64,000 bases of DNA from Nodosilinea sp. E11 (GCF_032813545.1 NZ_CP136520.1:1544001-1608000); one strand, 5' to 3'. Positions 25,108-33,240 are shown, numbered from the stretch's first letter. Notes: generated by a model from the letters alone, not told the origin. Made by a program: numbers and translations.

Positions 25108-26628
25108 ATGGTTCGCATCAACAGCCTTACCCCCAACTCATCCCCTGCCGACCGCAAGGGCGATACCCTGCTCTCTAACCAGCCCTCGCGGCAGCGGATA
25201 CAGTTCGACAAACCTGTGATTTTGCGCCAGTCACCCCGATGGTCGCGGGCGGTGGTGTGGAGCCTGGTCGGGGTAACCTCCTTTACCCTGGCCTGGGCTT
25301 GCCTGGCCAAGTTTGAAGAGGCGATACCAGCCCAGGGCAAGCTGGAGCCCAAGGGCATGGTGCAGCCGGTGCAGGCCCCGGTGGGCGGTGTGGTGCAGGA
25401 GGTGCTGGTGCAGGAGGGGCAAACCGTAGAGGCCGGTACACCACTACTGCGGTTTGACCCCGAGACGGCCCAGGCCCAGCTCACATCCCTAGAGAGCATT
25501 CGCACCAAGCTGCTAGAAGAAAACGCCTACTACCGATCGCAGCTCGCGGATGATCTCGACGCCAGCGCCCCCCTCGACATTGCCCCTGGGCTAGTGCAGT
25601 TGACCAGCAACCGGGCCGCTCTGGTGGCCGAAAATGCCCTCTACCGCGCCCAGCTAGCGGGCGATGCCACGGGGGAAAGTTTGCCGGTGGCCCAGCGCGA
25701 TCGCCTGCGAGCCGCCAATGCCGAACTCAACTCGCGCCTCAGTATTGCCAACCTGGAGGTCGATCAACTGCGTCGTCAGCTCACCCAAACCCAGGCTCAG
25801 CTCACCAATGCCCAGAGCGCCCTACGGGTTAACCAAGACATTCTAGAGCGGGTTACGCCGCTGTTTGAGGCTGGCGGCCTGGGCCAGATTCAGTACCTCC
25901 AGCAGGAGCAGGAGGTCAACAACCGCCAGACCGAGGTCAACCGATTGGCAGAAGAAACACAGCGCCTAGACCTGGCGATCGCCCAGGCCCAAGAGCAGTT
26001 TCGCAATACCTCGATCGCCTCCCAGGATGAGTTGCAGCAGCGCCTGGCTACCAACACCAACCAAATTGCCACTATCGACAGCCAGCTGACCAAAACCATG
26101 CTCGAAAACGACAAGCGTCTGCAAGAGATTGACAGCCAGCTGACCCAGTTGCAGCAGACCCTCACCTACCAAGAGCTGCGTGCCCCGGTCAGCGGCGCGG
26201 TGTTTAACCTCAGGGCCAACCAGGCGGGCTACGTGGCCAATTCCACCGAGCCCATTCTCGAAATCGTGCCCAGCGATGCCCTGGTGGCACGGGTGTTTAT
26301 CACCAACCGCGATATTGGCTTTGTGCGCGAGGGCATGGCGGTCGATGTACGCATTGACTCGTTCCCCTACAGCGAGTTTGGCGATGTCAAGGGCACCGTC
26401 ACCCAGATTGGTTCCGACGCGCTGCCCCCCGATCAGATCAACCCCACCTATCGGTTTCCGGCAGAGATTACCCTAAGCGATCAGGCGATCGCCATTGATG
26501 GGCAACCGGTGCAGCTCCAGTCGGGTATGTCGCTTAGCGCCAATATCAAGACCCGACCCCGACGAGTGATCACGATCTTTTCTGACCTGTTTGTGCGCAA
26601 AATCGACACGGTTAAAACGGGGCGGTAG
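25108..26628 (+). CDS. HlyD-family membrane fusion protein of the type I secretion system
   Basis: This 506-residue periplasmic adaptor joins the inner-membrane ABC exporter to an outer-membrane TolC channel. It has a cytoplasmic N-terminus, one membrane anchor (about residues 48-66, VWSLVGVTSFTLAWACLA) and a biotinyl-lipoyl-like half (GMVQPVQAPVGGVVQEVLVQEG). A long coiled-coil hairpin rich in Gln/Asn/Leu follows (about 125-355), then the second lipoyl half (LTYQELRAPVSGAVF) and a beta-barrel C-terminal domain. It follows the ABC gene on the same strand, separated by about 150 bp of repeat. No RTX-like substrate gene is in the window. Confidence 0.92.
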   Translation: MVRINSLTPNSSPADRKGDTLLSNQPSRQRIQFDKPVILRQSPRWSRAVVWSLVGVTSFTLAWACLAKFEEAIPAQGKLEPKGMVQPVQAPVGGVVQEVLVQEGQTVEAGTPLLRFDPETAQAQLTSLESIRTKLLEENAYYRSQLADDLDASAPLDIAPGLVQLTSNRAALVAENALYRAQLAGDATGESLPVAQRDRLRAANAELNSRLSIANLEVDQLRRQLTQTQAQLTNAQSALRVNQDILERVTPLFEAGGLGQIQYLQQEQEVNNRQTEVNRLAEETQRLDLAIAQAQEQFRNTSIASQDELQQRLATNTNQIATIDSQLTKTMLENDKRLQEIDSQLTQLQQTLTYQELRAPVSGAVFNLRANQAGYVANSTEPILEIVPSDALVARVFITNRDIGFVREGMAVDVRIDSFPYSEFGDVKGTVTQIGSDALPPDQINPTYRFPAEITLSDQAIAIDGQPVQLQSGMSLSANIKTRPRRVITIFSDLFVRKIDTVKTGR

Positions 26629-26767
26629 CAGGTTTGGGGCATCGGGTAGCCGCAAACGCAAACGCAAACCCGATACCCCAAACCTTATATCTAGTACCGC
26701 GAACCCTCTACCCGATAGATTGATTTAGCAGCATTCATAGAAAAAACAACAGAAGTCGTCGCGATTT

Positions 26768-26785
26768 GATAGAATACAGTCTATC
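26768..26785. promoter_or_regulatory. Inverted repeat GATAGA-N6-TCTATC upstream of the LysR gene
   Basis: A perfect 6-bp inverted repeat with 6-bp spacer lies 31 bp upstream of the GTG of the CmpR-like gene. It includes TAGAAT, which could serve as a -10 element. LysR-type regulators commonly bind dyads of this size and regulate themselves, so autoregulation is a reasonable inference. Confidence 0.5.
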
Positions 26786-26816
26786 TAGCGCTCCAGTGCG
26801 AGGGGGAGGTTGTTCG

Positions 26817-27803
26817 GTGATACACGCTACACTGCACCAGCTCAAGGTTTTTGAAGCGACTGCCCGCCATGGCAGCTTTACTCGCGCCGCCGAAGAACTC
26901 TATCTGACCCAGCCCACGGTGTCGATTCAGGTGAAGCAATTGACCAAGGCGGTAGGGTTGCCCCTGTTTGAACAAATTGGCAAGCGGCTCTATCTCACCC
27001 AGGCAGGGCAAAAACTGCTCGAAACCTGCCAAGAAATCTTTGATGGTCTCGACCAGTTTGAGATGGCGGTATCTGACCTCAAAGGGCTAAAGCAGGGTCA
27101 GCTGCGCCTGGCGGTGATTACCACGGCCAAATACTTTGTGCCCCGGTTGCTAGGGCCGTTTTGCCAGCGATTCCCCGGTATTGATATCTCGCTGAAGGTG
27201 ACTAACCACCAGCAGATTCAAGAGCGCATGGCCAACAACGATGACGATCTCTACATCATCAGCACGCCCCCCGAGCAGCCCGATCTCAAGATTTATCCCT
27301 TTCTCGAAAACCCGCTGGTGGTGCTGGGGCCTCAAGATCACCCTCTGGTGGGTAAGCCGCGATCGCCCATTCAAATTCTCGATGGCGAGCAGTTCATCAT
27401 GCGCGAACCGGGCTCGGGTACCCGCCACGCGGTGCAAAAGCTGCTGGCTGAGCACGATGTGAACGTCAAGGTGCGCTTAGAACTGGGCAGCAATGAGGCG
27501 ATCAAGCAGGCGATCGCAGGCGGGCTGGGCATCTCGGTGCTGTCGCTACACACGATTATCTCTGAGGGCACCCGAGGCGAGTTTGCCATTCTCGATGTCG
27601 ACCATTTCCCCATCGATCGCCACTGGTATGTGGCGCACTTGGCGGGCAAGCAGCTCTCGGTGGTCTCCCAGACGTTTCTAAACTACCTACTAGAAGAAAG
27701 CCACACCCTGGTCGAAAATCTGCTGCCAGGCATTAGCCGGGTACCGGCGGCGATCGCCCCCGAACCCACGGTCAAAGGCGACGAAATGCTGAGCAAGGTT
27801 TAG
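26817..27803 (+). CDS. cmpR: LysR-type transcriptional regulator, CmpR-like
   Basis: The 328-residue protein has an N-terminal winged HTH (TLHQLKVFEATARHGSFTRAAEELYLTQPTVSIQVKQL) and a substrate-binding-like effector domain with LKGLKQGQLRLAVITTAKYFVPRLLG, FIMREPGSGTRHAVQKLL and LGSNEAIKQAIAGG. These closely follow CmpR, the activator of the low-CO2 bicarbonate transporter cmpABCD, rather than RbcR. The start is GTG 26817, preceded by GGGGGAGGT at good spacing; the frame upstream of it is not protein-like. The cmp operon is not in the window. The symbol rests on similarity recalled from the family, so paralogues of the CmpR/NdhR group remain possible. Confidence 0.85.
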   Translation: MIHATLHQLKVFEATARHGSFTRAAEELYLTQPTVSIQVKQLTKAVGLPLFEQIGKRLYLTQAGQKLLETCQEIFDGLDQFEMAVSDLKGLKQGQLRLAVITTAKYFVPRLLGPFCQRFPGIDISLKVTNHQQIQERMANNDDDLYIISTPPEQPDLKIYPFLENPLVVLGPQDHPLVGKPRSPIQILDGEQFIMREPGSGTRHAVQKLLAEHDVNVKVRLELGSNEAIKQAIAGGLGISVLSLHTIISEGTRGEFAILDVDHFPIDRHWYVAHLAGKQLSVVSQTFLNYLLEESHTLVENLLPGISRVPAAIAPEPTVKGDEMLSKV

Positions 27804-27858
27804 ACGGAGATTAGCTCTAGGGCGATGGCAAACCCTAGAACGCTGCCTTTGCCCCAGA

Positions 27859-28401
27859 CTAGGTGGCGATTAAAGCAGCGCGATCGAGTTGGATCTTGGT
27901 GTCGATCAAAATCGATTCACTTAGGGCTAGGCGATCGCCGGTCATCCAGATGACTTGGGGTTGAAAGCGGTACAGCCGCCGGGGTGAAGGCGCGAGATAG
28001 TCAGCGGGGGTGCGCCGATGCCCCTGCCCCGAGCGCTGGGTAAGCAGTGGAATAACTTGCGCGACCTCAGCGGGAGGCACCTCGGCAGCGGTGCCCGTGA
28101 GGTAAAGTCCCTGGCCTTTGCCCTCCTCGGGTTGGGTGCTGTAAATCGCGATCGCCCCCCGGCCCTGGTTGGCCGAGAGATTCTGCGAATGCTGAGCGAC
28201 GATCGCCGAGGCCCAATACAGATTCCAGCTTGAGTCGTAGGCAAAGAAAACTGGAGAGGCCCAGGGCTGACCAGCCGAGGAACAGGTAGACAGGGTACAG
28301 TAGATCGTGCCGGCCAGCAGCTGCCTGGCTCGCTCCAAAACCGCCGGATTTTGGCCCTCAACGGTATTGACCCAACCATTGTCAGCGGTAGCGATCGCCA
28401 T
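27859..28401 (-). CDS. Pyridoxamine 5'-phosphate oxidase-fold protein
   Basis: The 180-residue split-barrel flavoprotein-like product has LLAGTIYCTLSTCSSAGQPWASPVFFAYD and NLYWASAIVAQHSQNL, matching the N-terminal FMN-binding pattern of the PPOX-like superfamily, and a Trp-containing C-terminal strand (RLYRFQPQVIWMTGD). Members reduce or bind flavin-linked small molecules, including haem-utilisation and general stress proteins. It lacks features that would identify true PdxH. It converges on the LysR gene. Confidence 0.8.
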   Translation of the reverse strand: MAIATADNGWVNTVEGQNPAVLERARQLLAGTIYCTLSTCSSAGQPWASPVFFAYDSSWNLYWASAIVAQHSQNLSANQGRGAIAIYSTQPEEGKGQGLYLTGTAAEVPPAEVAQVIPLLTQRSGQGHRRTPADYLAPSPRRLYRFQPQVIWMTGDRLALSESILIDTKIQLDRAALIAT

Positions 28402-28451
28402 AGTCTCCAGACCCTAAAACGCAGCTTTGTCTACCATAGAACATCCTCCCT

Positions 28452-28559
28452 ATGCCCGATGATCTAGGCCCCTTTCTCTTTGGTATTGCCCTGCTGGTGC
28501 TATACCTGAGCTGGTCAGCAGCGACCGAAATGGGCACCCGCTGGCCCTGGCGCAAATAG
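28452..28559 (+). CDS. 35-residue single-span membrane miniprotein
   Basis: ATG 28452 to TAG 28557-28559 encodes MPDDLGPFLFGIALLVLYLS followed by a short polar tail ending RWPWRK. There is an acidic N-terminus, one hydrophobic segment of about 15-18 residues and a basic Trp-containing C-terminus. This layout is like the small subunits of photosynthetic and NDH-1 complexes. I cannot match it to a named subunit. There is no clear Shine-Dalgarno sequence. It is divergent from the PPOX gene 50 bp away. The composition argues for a real protein, but there is no homology evidence here. Confidence 0.55.
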   Translation: MPDDLGPFLFGIALLVLYLSWSAATEMGTRWPWRK

Positions 28560-29002
28560 CACATTATTGTTTGTCAGATCGCGCATGAGCGCAGGCACAT
28601 CCCGAATTTGCAAAATCATTGCTCTGACGGGCAGCTTGCCTGTCATTATCGTTCAGACGGAAATCCTCGCCGGATAGCTTATACCGATATCCGAGTTCTA
28701 CGCCCCGAGTCCCAAGCGGCCACCCCGTAGGGGCGTATGGCCTGCGCCCGACTGCACCGGGAGTAGCCAAGTCGGGTTTGGTCTAAATCGTTCTAGAGCC
28801 CAGCCGTCCTGTTTTTCTAAAACCAAATCCTTCTACCGGTAGAGGGGGAAAGAGATAACAGTGTGCGTAAAAAATTAGGCGATTGTAGCGCAGGCAACAG
28901 ATTCCACCGGTTAGATATCGTGGACTAAGGGCTGAGTCTATTGGCCCTGCGGGTTTAGAGCGGCCAGTCATCTATCTGTTCCATTGAGGAAGGAGTGCTC
29001 CT
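28560..29002. other. 443-bp intergenic region upstream of the purine permease
   Basis: No gene is supported. A decayed relative of the 28-bp palindrome occurs at about 28727-28750 (GTAGGGGCGTATGG then CCTGCGCCC). The rest is unique. The 3' end has a good GGAAGGAG ribosome binding site before the permease GTG. No purine riboswitch core was recognised. Confidence 0.6.
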
Positions 29003-30394
29003 GTGACCCAGCCCACTGAACAATTGCCCCAGTCGCCCCCTAGTCCGGGGCGCGAGAATCGGCTTGCTGAATTTTTTGACTTCACAGCCCTGCGCACCGA
29101 TTTTCGCACCGAGACCTTGGCGGGGTTGACCACCTTTGTCACCATGGCCTACATATTGATTGTCAATCCGGCGATTTTGTCGGAAGCGGTGTTTTTAACC
29201 GAGTCGGGCGACCTGTTTGGAGAACTGGTCGTGGCTACAGGCCTATCGGCGGGTCTAGCGACGCTGATTATGGCGCTCTACGCCAAGTTGCCCTTCGCCC
29301 TTGCACCGGGCATGGGCATTAACGCCTACTTTGCTTTTACGGTGGTGCTCGGCCTCGGCATCGACTGGCGCGTCGCCCTAGCCGCAGTGTTCATTGAGGG
29401 GATTATCTTCATCCTCATGACCGTAACTAACGTACGCACCAAGATTGTGGCGGCAATTCCCGATGCGGTGAAGCACGCGACCACAGCGGGGATTGGCTTG
29501 TTTATCGCCTACATTGCCCTCAAGGGGGCGGGCATAATTGTGCCCTCAGAGGCGACCTTTACCACCCTGGGTAACCTGCGATCGCCCCAAACTGCCATGG
29601 CCCTGCTGGGCTTGGTGATTACCGCTGCCCTATTTGCCCGTCGGGTGACCGGAGCACTGCTGTGGGGGATTTTAGGCACCGCTCTGCTCTCTTGGGTTTT
29701 GGGCGTCTCGCCCTGGCCCACAGGGCTCATGGCCATTCCCCAGGCCCCGACAGATTTGTTTGGCCAAGCCTTTGTCGGGCTAGGCGAACTGTTTCGCATC
29801 AACTTTTGGGAGATGATCAGCATCATCTTCGTGTTCTTGTTTGTCGATTTGTTTGACACTATTGGCACCCTCACCGGGCTAGGGTCAAAGGCGGGCTACA
29901 TTGATGCCGAGGGCAAGTTTCCTGGGGTTGAAAAGGCGTTTATGGCCGATGCCGTGGGCACCACCGCTGGGGCTGTGCTCGGCACCTCCACGGTGACCAC
30001 CTACATTGAATCGGCTTCAGGCATTGCCGAAGGGGGGCGCAGCGGGTTTACAGCCCTGGTGACGGCGGCGCTGTTTTTTGCCTCAGTGCTGTTTATCCCT
30101 CTGCTTCAGGGCATTCCCGCCTTTGCCACAGCGCCAGCTCTAATTATTGTCGGGGTGCTGATGATGTCTGGAGCCAAAATGATCGATTGGGATGAGCCTG
30201 CCGATGCGATCGCAGGGTTTCTCACCATCATCATGATGCCCCTGGCCTTCTCGATCGCTGAGGGCCTGGCTATGGGCCTGATCGCTTTTCCCCTCGTTAA
30301 AGCCTTCCAGGGCAAAACCTCCCAGACCACCATTGGCATGTGGATTTTAGCCGCTATTTTCTTGCTGCGCTACATCTTTGTTGCCGGGGGCTAA
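29003..30394 (+). CDS. NCS2-family purine permease (AzgA-like)
   Basis: This inner-membrane proton symporter, probably for adenine, guanine or hypoxanthine, has 463 residues and about 12-14 membrane spans. AzgA-type signatures are TLAGLTTFVTMAYILIVNPAIL, APGMGINAYFAFTVV, the acidic FVDLFDTIGTL segment and the TGTTAGAVLGTSTVTTYIESASGI region. The GTG start at 29003 is supported by GGAAGGAG. No purine-metabolism genes are adjacent. The subfamily is clear; the exact substrate is not. Confidence 0.92.
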   Translation: MTQPTEQLPQSPPSPGRENRLAEFFDFTALRTDFRTETLAGLTTFVTMAYILIVNPAILSEAVFLTESGDLFGELVVATGLSAGLATLIMALYAKLPFALAPGMGINAYFAFTVVLGLGIDWRVALAAVFIEGIIFILMTVTNVRTKIVAAIPDAVKHATTAGIGLFIAYIALKGAGIIVPSEATFTTLGNLRSPQTAMALLGLVITAALFARRVTGALLWGILGTALLSWVLGVSPWPTGLMAIPQAPTDLFGQAFVGLGELFRINFWEMISIIFVFLFVDLFDTIGTLTGLGSKAGYIDAEGKFPGVEKAFMADAVGTTAGAVLGTSTVTTYIESASGIAEGGRSGFTALVTAALFFASVLFIPLLQGIPAFATAPALIIVGVLMMSGAKMIDWDEPADAIAGFLTIIMMPLAFSIAEGLAMGLIAFPLVKAFQGKTSQTTIGMWILAAIFLLRYIFVAGG

Positions 30395-30408
30395 CGCTGA
30401 AAAGAAAG

Positions 30409-30436
30409 GTAGGGGCGTAGCATGCTACGCCCCTAC
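30409..30436. repeat. Perfect 28-bp palindrome, copy 2
   Basis: It is identical in all 28 bases to the palindrome at 8898-8925. It begins 15 bp after the permease stop and overlaps the last four bases of the convergent coiled-coil gene, whose TAG stop is supplied by the palindrome arm. Both perfect copies in the window lie between convergent genes. Confidence 0.92.
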
Positions 30437-30825
30437 CTCAGAGCGTCAAAGGTATCGCCCAATGCAGCGGTGAGGGTCTGGCGGGTTTGAACGTGGGCGG
30501 CTTTCTCCGCCTCCAATTTTTGGGTCAGGTCTTGGCACTGTTGCACTAAGCCATCGAGGCGATCTTGCAGCCCCTGTAGAGAGTTGACGGTAGCGAGGTC
30601 TTTTTCTAAAACCGCGCCAGGCGTGGCCGAAAGCCGCTGCTCTAGGGCCTCAATTTGGGCCTGAAATTCGGCTGCTTCTTCACGGCGCTGGCGAGCTTCG
30701 GTCTCGTAAAGACGACGCCAGTTAGCGGCACTGTTGAAGGCTTGATCGCGCTCCTTTTGGGTGTCGGCTAACTGCCGTTGGAGGGTGCGCACCTCCGTAA
30801 TCCACTGGGTGAGGTCTTGGGACAT
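30433..30825 (-). CDS. Cytoplasmic coiled-coil protein, unknown function
   Basis: The 130-residue, highly charged protein is dominated by heptad-like segments: WITEVRTLQRQLADTQKERDQAF, ARQRREEAAEFQAQIEALEQRL and LQDRLDGLVQQCQDLTQKLEAEKAAH. It has no signal or membrane segment. ATG 30825 (MSQDLTQW) is preferred to an upstream TTG at 30837. The gene is 3' of, and possibly co-transcribed with, the site-2 protease gene (about 30 bp upstream on the same strand). The stop codon is part of the 28-bp palindrome. Confidence 0.75.
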   Translation of the reverse strand: MSQDLTQWITEVRTLQRQLADTQKERDQAFNSAANWRRLYETEARQRREEAAEFQAQIEALEQRLSATPGAVLEKDLATVNSLQGLQDRLDGLVQQCQDLTQKLEAEKAAHVQTRQTLTAALGDTFDALR

Positions 30826-30857
30826 GGCGATTACCAAACAAGGGGGCCTGCCGAGGG

Positions 30858-32321
30858 CTAATACAGCAGCCGAGTCAAAATACCCGGTGCTGGCAGCACA
30901 ATCATAACCAACAGTGTCAAGGCCAGCAGGCCCAAAAAGTCGCGGCGATCGTCGAGTTCGCTGACATCGTTGAGGGCGGGCTGGTCAGCCGCCGGAATAA
31001 AGAAGAGCAAGATCGCCCAGACCATCAACTCAGGGTGCACCAGGGCCAGGCCAAACACCAGCAACCGAGCCACCTGACCGACAATGCTGCCGATCCGCTG
31101 ACCATACATAGCGTGGATAATGTGACCCCCGTCGAGCTGGCCGACCGGCATCAGGTTGAGGGCGGTAACGACCAAACCAAGACAGCCTGCGATCGCCACC
31201 GGATGCAGATGAATCGCCTGATCGGCAGCTACCGTGGCCCCTAGCACCAGCTTAGAGAGCAGCGTCAGCATCAGGGAAGCTTTGGGGTCAAGCGCCTCAA
31301 AGTTAAGCAGGCTAGACCCACTCTCGGGGATGGGCACCACCGTAGACCGGCTCAGCCCCCACAGCAGCAGTGGCACCGCCACCACCAGCCCCGACAGCGG
31401 CCCGGCAATGCCTACATCAAATAGGGCACGCCGGTTGGGCACCGGTGACTTCATTTGAATAAACGCACCAAACGTGCCCAGGAAAAACGGCACCGGGATG
31501 AAGTAGGGCAGCGTCACCTGCATGCCGTAGCGGCGCGCCATCAGGTAGTGGCCCATCTCATGGCAGCCCAGAATCACCAGCAGCGCCACGGCATAGGGCA
31601 GACCACTCAAAATTAGCGCAGGCGTGGCTTGCCACTGGGCCTCATTCACCCCCGCCAGGTAGGCCCCCACCGCTGTAGTCGTCAACAGCGTCACTAGCAG
31701 CAGCCCCAGGGCTAGCCCTGGCCGCGCCAGGGTAGCGGCCTGAGTCCCTTTCTCGACCTGGGGGTTGGGCACCAGGGCAAATATGGGCTTGCCCTGCAAT
31801 CCTTCTTGAAAGAGCACTAAAAAGCGATCGCCAAAGTGACGGCGAATATTTTCTCGCACCGTGTCGTAGGCCACGGTCGGCGAAGCCCGCAACTGGCCAC
31901 GGCAAATCATCGCCTGGGGACGGTACTCAATGTTTTGCAGATAGTACACCGACCAGGGAAAGCAGCCTTGGAGCATGGCCTCTTCATCTTTATCGATGGG
32001 GCGCAGGGCTGGTTTAGCCGGAGGCGGGGGCGACGGCGGGTTGTCGGCAGCTCCGGCCTTGGCGGTCTGGGGCACAGCAACTCGACCTTTCTGAATCAGT
32101 GCCCAGTAGAGAATGGGGCAGGCAATAAAGAGGCCCAGCAGCAGGGCAGTGGGGGCAGGCTCCTCACTGCCGTTGACCAGCACCCAACCGGTGAGGATGA
32201 AGGCGGGCAACATCATCACCAGCCACAGCAGCCACACGGGGGTACGCGTAATGCGGCTGACGCTACGCTGGAGCAGCACGTAAGTCAAAAGACCCAAAAC
32301 CAGGAGCCAGAAAAACACCAT
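30858..32321 (-). CDS. Site-2 protease family intramembrane metalloprotease (M50, EGY-like)
   Basis: The 487-residue protein has two N-terminal membrane spans and a soluble middle domain (about 110-210, with GCFPWSVYYLQNIEY and FGDRFLVLFQEGL). A multi-span protease core follows, with HExxH zinc motif GCHEMGHYLMARRYG (about residue 255) and LNLMPVGQLDGGHIIHA providing the third ligand Asp. The domain plan resembles plant/cyanobacterial EGY proteins. Such enzymes cut membrane-bound regulators such as anti-sigma factors. The substrate is not evident. A downstream anti-sigma-like gene at 37845 is not adjacent. Confidence 0.92.
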   Translation of the reverse strand: MVFFWLLVLGLLTYVLLQRSVSRITRTPVWLLWLVMMLPAFILTGWVLVNGSEEPAPTALLLGLFIACPILYWALIQKGRVAVPQTAKAGAADNPPSPPPPAKPALRPIDKDEEAMLQGCFPWSVYYLQNIEYRPQAMICRGQLRASPTVAYDTVRENIRRHFGDRFLVLFQEGLQGKPIFALVPNPQVEKGTQAATLARPGLALGLLLVTLLTTTAVGAYLAGVNEAQWQATPALILSGLPYAVALLVILGCHEMGHYLMARRYGMQVTLPYFIPVPFFLGTFGAFIQMKSPVPNRRALFDVGIAGPLSGLVVAVPLLLWGLSRSTVVPIPESGSSLLNFEALDPKASLMLTLLSKLVLGATVAADQAIHLHPVAIAGCLGLVVTALNLMPVGQLDGGHIIHAMYGQRIGSIVGQVARLLVFGLALVHPELMVWAILLFFIPAADQPALNDVSELDDRRDFLGLLALTLLVMIVLPAPGILTRLLY

Positions 32322-32473
32322 TAAATTGCCATTGAAGTGTATCGATTGAACCCAGAGCGAACCGCCACCAACAGAGGCGCAGAATTTTACTCAGGCAGGG
32401 GGGCAAGTTCAGTTAGTATAGGCGTTTCATCGGGGTTTCTCACCCCTGGTCCTGCCCCCTCTGTCCCAACGTT

Positions 32474-33187
32474 ATGACAGCAGCATCAGCTTCGGTTCCG
32501 TCGGCCCAGTCCCCCAGTGTTAAGCCGCCGCGATCGGTGTTCGACACCGTCTATGCCTTTGCGCCTAATCGCGACACCCAGGGAGCCACTGCCTATTTCA
32601 TTGTAAACAACACCCCTGAGGGTCAGCCGGCTAACATTTTGATCGATGCCCCCCCTTGGGATGAGGGCACCCGCGATTGGCTTAACGATCGCGGCGGCGT
32701 GCGATCGCTGTTCATTACCCACCGAGGCGGATTGGGGCGTGCAGCCGCGATCCAGAAAGCCCTGGGTTGCGAGATAGTTATTCAAGAGCAAGAAGCATAC
32801 CTGTTGCCCGATAGTCCTAAAACGGCCTTTCACCATACCTTTAGCTTTAGCCCTCAGATCGAGGCCTTTTGGACCCCCGGTCACTCCCCCGGTTCGTCGT
32901 GCCTGTACTACAGCGCCTACGGTGGGGTGCTTTTTACCGGACGGCACCTGCTGCCCAACCAGAGTGGCGAGCCAGAACCGCTGCGGCTGGCGAAAACCTT
33001 TCACTGGCCCCGCCAACTCCAGCAGGTCGAGAAGCTAAAAGCTCGATTTTCGGCCACGACCTTAGCCCACCTCTGCCCTGGTGCCAGTACCGGCTTTCTG
33101 CGAGGGCAGCGCACCATCGATCGGGCCTACGAGCGCTTGCAGCGGCTAGAGCTTGAGGCCTTCCGCGATCGTCAACCGCTGTTGTAG
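32474..33187 (+). CDS. Metallo-beta-lactamase-fold protein with degenerate metal site
   Basis: The 237-residue product has the MBL fold order: an N-terminal strand pair (GATAYFIVNNTPEGQPANILIDAPP), LFITHRGGLGRAAAI at the HxHxDH position, FWTPGHSPGSSCLYY and VLFTGRHLLP. In active enzymes the second motif reads THxHxDH and the fourth FTGD. Here only the first His of the motif remains, and Asp is replaced by Arg in FTGRH, so metal binding is probably lost or altered. It may be a structural or regulatory member. It is divergent from the site-2 protease gene. Confidence 0.85.
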   Translation: MTAASASVPSAQSPSVKPPRSVFDTVYAFAPNRDTQGATAYFIVNNTPEGQPANILIDAPPWDEGTRDWLNDRGGVRSLFITHRGGLGRAAAIQKALGCEIVIQEQEAYLLPDSPKTAFHHTFSFSPQIEAFWTPGHSPGSSCLYYSAYGGVLFTGRHLLPNQSGEPEPLRLAKTFHWPRQLQQVEKLKARFSATTLAHLCPGASTGFLRGQRTIDRAYERLQRLELEAFRDRQPLL

Positions 33188-33222
33188 GGGTAAGACGACT
33201 TCTGGAAAACTTTCTGCCTAAT

Positions 33223-33240
33223 GGTGGGCAGTGCCCATCC
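33223..33240. repeat. Short palindromic repeat between convergent genes
   Basis: TGGGCA-G-TGCCCA (33225-33237), extended by GG and CC, lies between the convergent MBL and HD genes. The sequence GGTGGGCAGTGCCCATCC resembles the REP-like elements common in this type of genome. Confidence 0.6.

Noticed and set aside
28560..29002. Purine riboswitch ahead of the NCS2 permease
   Set aside because: No three-stem junction core or conserved purine-aptamer bases were visible.
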